A stretch of DNA of 64,000 bases from Alphaproteobacteria bacterium (GTDB lineage Bacteria; Pseudomonadota; Alphaproteobacteria; UBA6615), in NCBI GenBank assembly GCA_039980135.1, contig JBDXCV010000009.1:443854-507853 (forward strand), written 5' to 3'. A program made the translations under genes and the position numbers. The first letter of the stretch is position 1. Each line of letters opens with the position of its first letter. Positions 37,459-45,047 of the stretch are shown piece by piece. The notes beneath the pieces are model-generated. The model was not told the DNA's origin and made no database searches. It saw only the letters and a list, made by a program, of their open reading frames with translations.

Positions 37459-37706
37459 AAATTCTCTACTTTGCCTGGATGCGGCAACGGATCGGCATGG
37501 CCACCGAGACCGTTGAGTTGCCCGCGGACGTCGCGACGGTCGACGACCTGATCGACTGGCTGATCGGCCGGGGTGACGGCTATGGCGCGGCCTTCGAGAA
37601 ACGCGACGTGGTTCGCGCCGCCGTAAACCAGGACTATGTCCCGTTCGACCACCCGATCAGCGATTCGGACGAGATCGCGTTCTTTCCCCCGGTCACCGGC
37701 GGCTGA
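37455..37706 (+). CDS. moaD: molybdopterin synthase small (sulfur carrier) subunit
   Basis: This 83-residue ubiquitin-like protein ends in the diagnostic double glycine (FFPPVTGG), whose C-terminal carboxylate is converted to a thiocarboxylate that donates sulfur to precursor Z. KILYFAWMRQRIGM at the N-terminus is typical of alphaproteobacterial MoaD. It is coupled to moeA upstream and lies 13 bases before moaE, its partner subunit. Confidence 0.95.
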   Translation: MKILYFAWMRQRIGMATETVELPADVATVDDLIDWLIGRGDGYGAAFEKRDVVRAAVNQDYVPFDHPISDSDEIAFFPPVTGG

Positions 37707-37719
37707 CGGGCGCGCTGCG

Positions 37720-38199
37720 ATGATCCGCGTGCAACAGGAAGATTTCGATATCGGGGCGGAAGTCGCCGCCCTGACCGCCGGAAAGACGACGATCGGCGGC
37801 GTGGCGACATTTACCGGGCTGGTGCGGGACATGGCCCCTGTCGACGGGGTGGACCAGCCGATCCGTGCCATGACGCTCGAACATTATCCGGGCATGACTG
37901 AGAAGAAGCTAGCCGAGATCGAGGCCGAGGCAAACCGCCGCTGGCCCCTCGACGCGAGCCTGATCATCCATCGCTATGGGCGGCTCGAACCCGGGGACCG
38001 GATTGTTATGGTCGCCTGTGCCTCGGCCCACCGTCAGGCCGCGTTCGATGCCTGCCAGTTCCTGATGGACTGGCTGAAAACGGACGCGCCGTTCTGGAAG
38101 CTGGAAGACACCGACGCCGGCGAGGCGTGGGTCGAGACCCGCGTTACCGACGATGCGGCCGCCGCACGCTGGAAAGAAGGACCGGGGAGCGCCGAATGA
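37720..38199 (+). CDS. moaE: molybdopterin synthase catalytic (large) subunit
   Basis: This 159-residue MoaE carries VATFTGLVRDM, LEHYPGMTEKKL, IHRYGRLEPGD and SAHRQAAFDACQFLMDWLKTDAPFWK, the family blocks including the catalytic lysine near the end. It converts precursor Z to molybdopterin with MoaD. The ATG at 37720 replaces an upstream open extension that overlaps moaD. Its stop codon overlaps the start of the small TGA-containing gene by ATGA, which ties that gene to the same transcript. Confidence 0.95.
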   Translation: MIRVQQEDFDIGAEVAALTAGKTTIGGVATFTGLVRDMAPVDGVDQPIRAMTLEHYPGMTEKKLAEIEAEANRRWPLDASLIIHRYGRLEPGDRIVMVACASAHRQAAFDACQFLMDWLKTDAPFWKLEDTDAGEAWVETRVTDDAAAARWKEGPGSAE

Positions 38200-38408
38200 C
38201 CATCGTTCCGAAATCGACCATCACCTGCCCCCATTGCGGGCATACGCAAACGGAAATCATGCCTGCTGACAATTGACAGGTTTTCTATGAATGTCGCTCG
38301 TGCGGCGACATCCTCAACGCAAAGCCCGGCGATTGCTGTGTGTTTTGCTCATACGGCGACGTGCATTGCCCGTCCGTTCAGGCACGAACCACAGCCCACC
38401 ACCGCTAG
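38196..38408 (+). CDS. GDCCVxC family small protein, probable selenoprotein with in-frame TGA
   Basis: Starting at the ATG that overlaps the moaE stop, the frame reads 26 codons, a TGA at 38274-38276, then 43 more codons to TAG 38406-38408. Both halves are clearly one protein: TITCPHCGHTQTEIMPADN before, QVFYECRSCG and KPGDCCVFCSYGDVHCP after. Relatives as I recall them have cysteine at the TGA position (pattern DACQ-F-YEC), and the GDCCVxC family includes selenoproteins. So TGA probably encodes selenocysteine (residue 27). It has C11/C14 and C33/C36 pairs, suggesting metal or redox chemistry. The total would be 70 residues. A nonsense mutation is the alternative. Confidence 0.75.
38291..38311 (+). 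other. candidate bacterial SECIS stem-loop
   Basis: ATGTCGC (38291-38297) pairs perfectly with GCGACAT (38305-38311) around the loop TCGTGCG. The loop begins 22 bases after the in-frame TGA, within the distance range of bacterial SECIS elements read by SelB, and the stem lies inside the coding frame as bacterial SECIS must. A G is present in the loop at its third position rather than the first two, so the match is good but not exact. Confidence 0.55.
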
Positions 38409-38457
38409 CCCGACAAGCGCCGCGACCGTCGGTACCGCCGAAACCAGCTGCGCTCGG

Positions 38458-39357
38458 CTATTCCGCCGCTGCCGCCGCCGCGCGACCATTCACCAGCGCG
38501 TCGTAATCCTGCATCAGCGTCTTGGTGATTTCGCCTACCGTGAACGTGTGATCGTCTGCGATCCTCGCGATCGGGGTAACCTCGGCCGCAGTTCCGGTAA
38601 CAAACATCTCGGTCGCATCATTGAGTTCCTCGGGCATGATCGCTCGCTCGATGACTTCGTAGCCGCGCTTCTTCGCCAGGCCGATAACCGACCGGCGGGT
38701 GATGCCGTCCAGGAAGCAGTCGGGCGTGGGCGTGTGGATCTTGCCGTCGATGACCAGGAACATGTTGGCGCCCGTGGTCTCGGCGAGCTGTCCGCGCCAG
38801 TCCAGCATGAGGGCATCGGAAAATCCCTTCGCCTCGGCCGCGTGCTTCGACAGGGTGCAGATCATGTAGAGACCCGCCGCCTTCGCACTCACCGGTGCCG
38901 TCCTCGGATCCGGCCGGCGGTAGAGCGCCCAGTCGATCTCGATCCCCTTCATCCGGGCCTCCGGCGTGAAGTAGGACGGCCATTCCCAGACTGCGATCGC
39001 CACCTGGATCTCGCATTTCTGCGCCGACACGCCCATCTGCTCCGGGCCGCGCCAGGCAATCGGGCGGAGATAGGCGTCGGTCAGGCCGGCGCGGCTGAGC
39101 GCCTCGCGGCAGGCATCATCGAGGTCCGCGACCGTGTAGGGCACATCAAAGCCGAGAACCTTTCCCGAATCGTGGAGCCGCTGATTATGGGCGGTGAGCT
39201 CGAAAATCTCGCCATTGTAGGCGCGCATCCCCTCGAATACGGCAGATGCGTAATGCAGCGCATGGTTCAGGACATGCAACTTGGCGTCGGCCCAGGGGAC
39301 AAAGTCACCGTTGAACCAGATCACCCCTTCGCGATTGTCATAGGGAGTTTCGTGCAT
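38458..39357 (-). CDS. ilvE: branched-chain amino acid aminotransferase
   Basis: This 299-residue fold-type IV aminotransferase catalyses the last step of leucine, isoleucine and valine synthesis. The N-terminal block EGVIWFNGDFVPW, HYASAVFEGMRAY, the PLP lysine K159 in SAKAAGLYM, GQLAETTGANMFLV and FVTGTAAEVTPI are all present. I chose the ATG at 39357 (family N-terminus, GAGAG before it); the frame is open to 39444 but would reach the marR operator. It is divergent from a MarR gene with a shared 101-base control region. Confidence 0.93.
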   Translation of the reverse strand: MHETPYDNREGVIWFNGDFVPWADAKLHVLNHALHYASAVFEGMRAYNGEIFELTAHNQRLHDSGKVLGFDVPYTVADLDDACREALSRAGLTDAYLRPIAWRGPEQMGVSAQKCEIQVAIAVWEWPSYFTPEARMKGIEIDWALYRRPDPRTAPVSAKAAGLYMICTLSKHAAEAKGFSDALMLDWRGQLAETTGANMFLVIDGKIHTPTPDCFLDGITRRSVIGLAKKRGYEVIERAIMPEELNDATEMFVTGTAAEVTPIARIADDHTFTVGEITKTLMQDYDALVNGRAAAAAAE

Positions 39358-39452
39358 CTCTCGGCCCTCGAAATATTTGTTCCCTGGAACCAAACCCAGG
39401 GACGAAAAGTTACCCCAAAAGGTTGCGTCAGGTAACATTGCCATTTAATTAA

Positions 39453-39467
39453 GTCAACATGGTTGAC
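39453..39467. promoter_or_regulatory. MarR-type operator centred on the marR start codon
   Basis: GTCAAC and GTTGAC form a dyad around ATG, and that ATG (39459-39461) is the start of the MarR gene. TTAA flanks both sides with one base offset. On the minus strand the left arm supplies TTGACT, a good -35 for ilvE. On the plus strand a -10-like TTTAAT at 39444-39449 would start transcription at or next to the ATG. One bound dimer would therefore cover both promoters. Confidence 0.65.
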
Positions 39468-39956
39468 CTTAAATCAGACCTCGCCGCCGCCGGCCTCCGT
39501 GAAGAGGACCTCCGTCAGGGCATTGAGCTCATGTTCTATGCCTATCGGGATTTCACCGGCGAACCCGACGCGATCCTCGAAAAATACGCGCTCGGCCGGG
39601 CGCATCATCGGGTGATCTACTTCGTCGGCCGCAACCCCGGCATCAGCGTTACCGAATTGCTGGACATCCTGCGGATCACCAAACAGAGCCTGTCGCGGGT
39701 GCTGGGAAAACTGATCGAGGACGAGTTCATCAACCAACGCGCCAACCCCGCCGACCGCCGGCGCAAACAGCTCACCTTGTCCGACAAGGGCAAGACGCTG
39801 GAACACGAGCTCACCTCGACCCAGATGGAACGCTTCGTGCGCGCCTACCGCGAGGCCGGCGACGAGGCCGTGGACGGGTTCCGGCGCGTCCTGACCGGCA
39901 TCATCAACCCCGAGGACCGCGCCCGGGTCCGGCCCGCAACAACCCGCCGTTCCTAG
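39459..39956 (+). CDS. MarR family transcriptional regulator
   Basis: This 165-residue winged-helix regulator has the helix-turn-helix ITKQSLSRVLGKLIEDEFI and the wing NPADRRRKQLTLSDKGKTL. The N-terminal dimerisation helix contains FYAYRDFTGEPDAILEKY. It is divergent from ilvE and probably controls it and itself through the dyad that spans its own start codon. No Shine-Dalgarno sequence precedes the ATG, so the mRNA is probably leaderless. A link to branched-chain amino acid or ligand sensing is inferred from the pairing with ilvE. Confidence 0.9.
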   Translation: MVDLKSDLAAAGLREEDLRQGIELMFYAYRDFTGEPDAILEKYALGRAHHRVIYFVGRNPGISVTELLDILRITKQSLSRVLGKLIEDEFINQRANPADRRRKQLTLSDKGKTLEHELTSTQMERFVRAYREAGDEAVDGFRRVLTGIINPEDRARVRPATTRRS

Positions 39957-39993
39957 AGACGGAATCGCGGATCGGAGATAGAGTCCCGACGCG

Positions 39994-40674
39994 ATGGATG
40001 AAAGCCCGCATATACTGGTCGTCGACGACGATCGCCGGCTCCGGGACCTCCTGCAGAGATTCCTGTCGGAAAGCGGGTTCCGCGTGACAGTGGCAGACAG
40101 CGCGTCACAGGCACGCGAGAAGCTGGAAAGCTTTCAGTTCGACCTCCTTGTCCTCGATGTGATGATGCCCGGCGAAAGCGGCCTCGAACTCACCTCCGGA
40201 TTGCGCAAGACCAACCCGGTCCCGATCCTGATGCTGACAGCGATGGCCGAGCCCGACAACAAGATCGACGGCCTCGAACGCGGCGCCGACGATTATCTGA
40301 CCAAGCCCTTCGAACCGCGCGAGCTGGTGGCGCGCATTCGTTCGATCCTGCGCCGGGCGCAGGTCGGCGTACGCGAAACCAACATCTTCCAGTTCGGCTC
40401 CCACAGCTATGACATGCAACGTCAGATCCTGACGGGCCCGGAAGGCATGATCGCGTTGACCGGCGCCGAGGCGCGATTGCTCGACGTCCTGGCGAGCACG
40501 CCCGGCGTCCCGGTCAACCGTGATACGCTTCAGGCGAAGAGCGGAATCACCGGTAGCGCCCGCGCGGTTGATGTGCAGGTAACGCGGCTCCGTCGAAAGA
40601 TCGAACCCGATCCACGAACCCCCCGGTACCTGCAGACGATCCGGGGTCAAGGTTACGTCCTATGGCCCGACTAG
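39994..40674 (+). CDS. OmpR family response regulator
   Basis: This 226-residue regulator has a receiver domain with the acidic pocket D11-D13, the phosphoacceptor D55 (LVLDVMMPG), T82 and K104. It is followed by an OmpR/PhoB winged helix (SARAVDVQVTRLRRKIEPDP, YLQTIRGQGYVLWPD). It overlaps the sensor kinase gene by 13 bases, so the two form a coupled two-component system of the OmpR-EnvZ type. The inducing signal is not evident from sequence. Confidence 0.94.
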   Translation: MDESPHILVVDDDRRLRDLLQRFLSESGFRVTVADSASQAREKLESFQFDLLVLDVMMPGESGLELTSGLRKTNPVPILMLTAMAEPDNKIDGLERGADDYLTKPFEPRELVARIRSILRRAQVGVRETNIFQFGSHSYDMQRQILTGPEGMIALTGAEARLLDVLASTPGVPVNRDTLQAKSGITGSARAVDVQVTRLRRKIEPDPRTPRYLQTIRGQGYVLWPD

Positions 40675-42014
40675 ACGCGCTCATGCGGTTGCCGCGTATC
40701 CTTCGGCTGACCCTCAAGCAGTTCCTGCCACGCGGCCTGCTCGCGCGCTCTCTGCTGATCATCGTTGTGCCCCTCGTCCTGCTGCAGGTCGTGAGCGGCG
40801 TCATTTTCTATGACCGGCACTGGTCGAATGTCAGCCGCCACCGCGCGACGGCGCTGGCCGGCGATATCTCCATGGTACTGGAGTTGATCAACGAGAACCC
40901 GGCGTCCAACAATCAGACCGAGTTGTTCGAGCTGGCACGCCGCACACTCGACCTCATCCTCGCCTATGAAGCGGGAACGATTCTGCCCAACACCCATTTC
41001 GAACCATCGGGTAACCTCGAGGTCACCCTGTCACGTTCGTTGCGCGAAATTGTGCAGCGGCCCTTCGTGATCGATACCCACAGCCAGCGTGACCGGGTCC
41101 TGATCGATGTCCAGCTGCCGTCCGGGGTGCTGAAGGTCTCGGCGAACGAAGAACGGCTGATCAGTTCGACCACCAAGATCTTCATCTTCTGGATGGTCGG
41201 GACTTCGCTGATCCTGTTCGCGGTGGCGACCCTGTTCATGCGCAATCAGGTGAGCCCCATTCGCCGGTTGGCGACCGCGGCGGAGAATTTCGGCAAGGGC
41301 CGGGACACGCCCAACTTCAAACCGTCAGGGGCGACCGAAGTCCGCCAGGCGGCCAGCGCCTTCATGGCGATGCGCAACCGGCTGGAGCGGCAGATCCAGC
41401 AACGAACGGACATGCTCTCGGGGGTCAGCCACGACCTGCGCACCCCCCTGACCCGGATGAAGCTGCAGCTCGCGATGCTGAACCGGAACACCGAGATCGA
41501 CGAACTCAACTCCGACGTGGCCGCCATGGAAGGCATGATCGAGGGCTATCTGAATTTCGCGCGCGGCGAAGGTACGGAGGAGCGGCAACTCGTCGATGCC
41601 GGTGAATTGCTCGAAGAGGTCGTGCGCGACGCGCGGCGAAACGGCGCGGAAATCTCCGCCCATGTCGAGGCGCCGGTCGAGCTGCCGCTGGCGCGGGCCG
41701 CCATAAGGCGATGCCTCACCAACCTCGCGGACAACGCGGCACGCCACGCCGAGAACATCGAGATGCGCCTGCGCCGAAACGGCAGCGTCCTCGAAATCAC
41801 GGTTGACGACGACGGCCCCGGCATCCTCGAGGACATGCGCGAGGATGTGTTCCGGCCATTTTTCCGGCTGGACGAGTCACGCAACATGGAAACCGGCGGC
41901 ACCGGCCTCGGGCTGTCGATCGCCCAGGACATCGTCCATGGGCATGGCGGCGAGATCAGCCTTGGCGAATCTCCCGCAGGCGGCCTGCGGGTTCTGATAC
42001 GCATCCCGATCTAG
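40662..42014 (+). CDS. EnvZ-like sensor histidine kinase
   Basis: This 450-residue inner-membrane kinase has transmembrane helices at about residues 26-50 and 172-192 with a periplasmic sensor of roughly 120 residues between. A HAMP region (NQVSPIRRLATAAENFGKG), the H-box with H257 (SGVSHDLRTPLTRMKLQLAM) and the ATPase motifs N (NLADNAARHA), G1 (DDGPGI) and G2 (GTGLGLSIA) follow. It phosphorylates the response regulator encoded just upstream. The EnvZ-like pairing suggests control of envelope or osmotic genes, but that is only by analogy. Confidence 0.93.
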   Translation: MARLDALMRLPRILRLTLKQFLPRGLLARSLLIIVVPLVLLQVVSGVIFYDRHWSNVSRHRATALAGDISMVLELINENPASNNQTELFELARRTLDLILAYEAGTILPNTHFEPSGNLEVTLSRSLREIVQRPFVIDTHSQRDRVLIDVQLPSGVLKVSANEERLISSTTKIFIFWMVGTSLILFAVATLFMRNQVSPIRRLATAAENFGKGRDTPNFKPSGATEVRQAASAFMAMRNRLERQIQQRTDMLSGVSHDLRTPLTRMKLQLAMLNRNTEIDELNSDVAAMEGMIEGYLNFARGEGTEERQLVDAGELLEEVVRDARRNGAEISAHVEAPVELPLARAAIRRCLTNLADNAARHAENIEMRLRRNGSVLEITVDDDGPGILEDMREDVFRPFFRLDESRNMETGGTGLGLSIAQDIVHGHGGEISLGESPAGGLRVLIRIPI

Positions 42015-42056
42015 CCGGCTTAGCGAAAAAACGACGTCGAACAGCGCCAGGGGGTC

Positions 42057-42398
42057 TCAGAACAGGCGCCCGCCATTCGCCACCGCCTGATCGACATTCA
42101 GCAGGACGACCGCGCCGTCGGCATCGGGAAAGCCCAGCACCAGGATTTCCGACATGAACTTGCCGATCTGCTTGGGCGGAAAATTCACCACGGCGGCGAC
42201 CTGGCGACCGACCAGTTGCCCGGGCGTGTAGTGAACGGTCAGTTGCGCCGAGGTTTTGCGAACCCCGATCTCCGCACCCAAATCGACCCACAATTTGATC
42301 GCCGGACGCCGGGCTTCGGGAAACGGTTGCGCGTCCACGATCGTGCCGACCCGGATATCCACCTTCTGAAAATCGTCGAATGTTATCTCGCTCATCAT
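42057..42398 (-). CDS. csaA: CsaA-like tRNA-binding domain protein
   Basis: This 113-residue OB-fold protein matches CsaA: FDDFQKVDIRVGTIVDAQPF, then RVG-type strands, VVNFPPKQIGKFMSEILVLGF and a short C-terminus. CsaA proteins bind tRNA-like structures and show chaperone-like or export-related activity in Bacillus; the role in proteobacteria is unclear. The ATG at 42398 overlaps the stop of the TetR gene (ATGA), so they are translationally coupled. A second ATG lies directly after the first. Confidence 0.9.
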   Translation of the reverse strand: MMSEITFDDFQKVDIRVGTIVDAQPFPEARRPAIKLWVDLGAEIGVRKTSAQLTVHYTPGQLVGRQVAAVVNFPPKQIGKFMSEILVLGFPDADGAVVLLNVDQAVANGGRLF

Positions 42399-43006
42399 GC
42401 CTCATCCGGCTGCCGCGCCCACGCACGCCCAAGCGGACACACCGCACCGACCAGATCGATTGCGCGCCCCAGATTGCGGTCGAGGGAGGCCATGGTCGGC
42501 GCCAGATCGGGCGTGTCGTCGCGCAACCAGTCCCGCTGGGTCGCCAGCCAGACGATCGAGAGCGCCTTGGCAAAAACAGCACCTCCGATTCCCTTGTCCG
42601 GATAGCCTGCGGCACCGGCCAGAGACGCAAACGAACGCTGACTTTGCGGCAAACAGCGCAGCATGGTCTTCGGGTCGGCCGGCACTTCGCGTATCAGGCG
42701 GACGACCGCCGCGCGGTGGGTTTGCAAGGTTTCGAACCGGCGCATCAGGATGTCCAGCAGCTCGTCATACCGGGCCGCCGGGTCCGCGCCCGCCTGCGCA
42801 TCGACACAGGCGGCCGCGTCAACGCGGCGGGCATAGGCATCGAGCAATTGCCCCCGGTCGGCGACGAGTGCCGCGGCATCGGGCACGGAGACCCCGGCTC
42901 GCAGCGCGACGGCATCGCGCGTGACCGTCGCCCAGCCATCCGCGGCCGCCATGTCGAGCATGGCGTCGATCAGCCTGTCCAGATTATCGTTCTCGTCTTG
43001 TGTCAT
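42395..43006 (-). CDS. TetR/COQ9-like helix-turn-helix protein
   Basis: This 203-residue protein has an N-terminal TetR-like three-helix region (LIDAMLDMAAADGWATVTRDAVALRAGVSV). Its C-terminal part (YDELLDILMRRFETLQTHRAAVVRLIREV) resembles the TetR/COQ9 group common in alphaproteobacteria. The HTH is degenerate, lacking the canonical YYHF-type motif, so DNA binding is uncertain. In COQ9 this fold binds lipid and supports ubiquinone synthesis, which is an alternative. It is coupled to csaA downstream. Confidence 0.75.
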   Translation of the reverse strand: MTQDENDNLDRLIDAMLDMAAADGWATVTRDAVALRAGVSVPDAAALVADRGQLLDAYARRVDAAACVDAQAGADPAARYDELLDILMRRFETLQTHRAAVVRLIREVPADPKTMLRCLPQSQRSFASLAGAAGYPDKGIGGAVFAKALSIVWLATQRDWLRDDTPDLAPTMASLDRNLGRAIDLVGAVCPLGRAWARQPDEA

Positions 43007-43063
43007 GCGGGTACCGGCATCCCCCGAACCTATGACAGGCGAACCGCCCTGTTAAGCAATACG

Positions 43064-43870
43064 CTAGCCGGCGAGTTCGCGGGAGCGTTCGGTCGCCCGC
43101 AGAATCGCCCGCGTCATCAAGTCGGTCAGCCCATCTTGCGCCATGAGTATATCCAGAGCCGCCGCCGTCGTGCCGCCGGGGCTTGTCACATTCTCGCGCA
43201 GGGTCGCGGCCGGATCGGTGCTTTGTGCCAGTAACTCCCCGCTGCCCGCGACGGTCTCGCGGGCGAGCTGCATCGCAAGGTCCGGCGACAGGCCGGCGGC
43301 CACCCCTGCGGCGGCCATCGCCTCGACCAGATGGAACACATAGGCGGGGCCGCTGCCCGACACGCCCGTGACGGCATCGATCAAACCTTCATCCGCCACC
43401 CATGCGACCTTCCCTACCGCCGTCATGAGCGCTTCGCAGGTATCGCGCTGTGCGCCGGTGACATGCTCGTTGCCGGCCAGAACCGTAATCCCACGGCCCA
43501 CCGCGGCCGGTGTGTTCGGCATGGCCCGGACGATGCGCGCTGCGCCGCCCAACACCGCCTCGAACGACGCGATGGTGCGCCCCGCCGCGATCGACAGGAA
43601 CACCGTCTCGGGCCGAACCATCGCGGGATAGGGCGCGAGCACCGCATCCATGACCTGCGGCTTCACTGCGAGCACGACCACGGTTGCGGCAAAATCATCC
43701 GGGATGTCTTCAAACGCCGCCGCGCCCGCGACCCCGTCCGGCAGATTTGGTTGCATGGGGTCGACGACGAAGATGGCCTCGGGCGGGGTTCCCTGCCCGA
43801 TCCAGCCATCCATCAACGCGCTGCCCATCTTGCCGCAGCCGACGAGCAGTATCGATTCGGGTCGTGTCAT
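43064..43870 (-). CDS. proC: pyrroline-5-carboxylate reductase
   Basis: This 268-residue enzyme reduces pyrroline-5-carboxylate to proline with NAD(P)H. The Rossmann motif is LLVGCGKMGSALMDGW, followed by VVLAVKPQ and IVRAMPNTPAAVGRGIT. The signature VTGVSGSGPAYVFHLVEAM and VTSPGGTTAAAL lie near the C-terminus. It follows the YbjN-like gene on the same strand after a 49-base gap, an arrangement seen in related alphaproteobacteria. Confidence 0.95.
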   Translation of the reverse strand: MTRPESILLVGCGKMGSALMDGWIGQGTPPEAIFVVDPMQPNLPDGVAGAAAFEDIPDDFAATVVVLAVKPQVMDAVLAPYPAMVRPETVFLSIAAGRTIASFEAVLGGAARIVRAMPNTPAAVGRGITVLAGNEHVTGAQRDTCEALMTAVGKVAWVADEGLIDAVTGVSGSGPAYVFHLVEAMAAAGVAAGLSPDLAMQLARETVAGSGELLAQSTDPAATLRENVTSPGGTTAAALDILMAQDGLTDLMTRAILRATERSRELAG

Positions 43871-43919
43871 GGGCTTCGTCCGTAGGTGCTCGTTAGCCGA
43901 TTTTTATCGACCGGCGGAA

Positions 43920-44420
43920 TCAGGCCTCGCCGACCGTCTCGAACATGATCGAACTTATGGCGGTCTGGGCCGACTGGTTACCCCAGACCACATACTGGAA
44001 GGCCGGGTAGAATCGGTCCAGCTCGTGCACCGCGATGTCGACCATGTCCTCGATCTGCTCGGCCGACAGCCCGCCGCCGCGCAGCAGGAGCGCGTGGCGA
44101 TACGCCGGCAGTCCGTCCTGCGAGCCGACATCGAAATGGCCGATCCCGAGCCGTTCGTTCAGCACGGCGAGCAATTCATGCACCGCGACCCGCTTTTCGG
44201 GCGGCGTGCGCATGTCGAAGGCGCAGGTCAGCTGCAATGCGCCGATATCGTCGATCCAGTTGAATACCGCATGGTAGTCGCACCAGCGTCCCGCGATCTC
44301 GGCCAGCAACTCGTCCCGGCGCGTGCGCTCCTGGGCCCAATCGCGCATCGCGATCATCTCCTCGGTCAGATCGAGGGGATGCAGGGTCTGGTCGATGGCG
44401 CTTTGCGACAGATTACCCAT
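43920..44420 (-). CDS. YbjN domain-containing protein
   Basis: This 166-residue protein matches the YbjN family, a fold related to type III secretion chaperones (VFNWIDDIGALQLTCAFDM, HELLAVLNERLGIGHFDVG, LPAYRHALLLRG). In E. coli YbjN affects motility and stress responses, but no biochemical function is settled. It precedes proC on the same strand and is controlled from a region containing an AT-rich dyad at 44468-44496. Confidence 0.85.
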   Translation of the reverse strand: MGNLSQSAIDQTLHPLDLTEEMIAMRDWAQERTRRDELLAEIAGRWCDYHAVFNWIDDIGALQLTCAFDMRTPPEKRVAVHELLAVLNERLGIGHFDVGSQDGLPAYRHALLLRGGGLSAEQIEDMVDIAVHELDRFYPAFQYVVWGNQSAQTAISSIMFETVGEA

Positions 44421-44467
44421 AGGGTGAGAACTCCGGATTGCGGCTTGTGCATATTCGCGTCAAACCC

Positions 44468-44496
44468 CAATATCTTGTAATATATACGAAATATTG
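44468..44496 (-). promoter_or_regulatory. AT-rich imperfect dyad upstream of the YbjN-like gene
   Basis: AATATCTTGTA (44469-44479) and TACGAAATATT (44485-44495) are reverse complements except for two positions, with one more matching C-G pair outside. The dyad stands out in GC-rich DNA, lies 48-76 bases before the start codon and probably contains the promoter, possibly with an operator. Confidence 0.35.
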
Positions 44497-44622
44497 TGGG
44501 TCAGAAGCATCTAACCACTACTGAAGGTAGACTGTCACGAACGCCGACTGCGCCGCAACTGCCGCGCCTGTGGACATCCCCAGCTATTTTCGCGATCGGC
44601 GGTTCCGGCCGAAAGACGCGCC

Positions 44623-44925
44623 TCAGCTCTTGTCGGCGCGGGGTTTTGCGGGTTTTTTCGCGGCCGGCTTGCGGGCGCGCGCCGCCAGTTTCCGCTCCAG
44701 TGTCGCGACCCGTTTCTCCAGGGCCTCCTGGGCCTCGCGGGCCTTGATCGCGACCGCCTCGACGGCTTCGAACTCCTCCCGGCGGACAAGCTGCATATCC
44801 GCCAGCACGCGCTCCAGGCGCTGCTGTACAAGCGCTTCGATCTCTTCGCGCAGGCCGCTGGCAACGCCGGCGGCACCATTGGCCAGACGGGCCACGTCAT
44901 CCAACAATCGGCTTCGGGTCTGCAT
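44623..44925 (-). CDS. ubiK: UbiK/BMFP family accessory factor
   Basis: This 100-residue protein has an amphipathic N-terminal helix (RLLDDVARLANGAAGVASG), a coiled coil (VRREEFEAVEAVAIKAREA, VATLERKLAARA) and a Lys/Ala/Pro-rich basic tail. This is the build of the membrane-fusogenic BMFP/UbiK family. UbiK helps the ubiquinone-synthesis complex at or near the membrane in aerobic bacteria. The gene is divergent from hldD and 200 bases upstream of the YbjN-like gene. Confidence 0.85.
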   Translation of the reverse strand: MQTRSRLLDDVARLANGAAGVASGLREEIEALVQQRLERVLADMQLVRREEFEAVEAVAIKAREAQEALEKRVATLERKLAARARKPAAKKPAKPRADKS

Positions 44926-45047
44926 GACGAATACTCCCTGTTCGGTGCACAGACTCTACGCCCATCGCGGCCGGACGAACAAGGTTGCCACATTGCCGCA
45001 CCGATCCGCCTAAGCCTATAAAGCCGCTGCAGATACAGGAGCAGCCA

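Noticed and set aside
38274-38276. Treating the TGA as the true stop of a 26-residue peptide
   Set aside because: The conserved GDCCVxC part lies after it in the same frame, so a 26-residue product would lack the family core.
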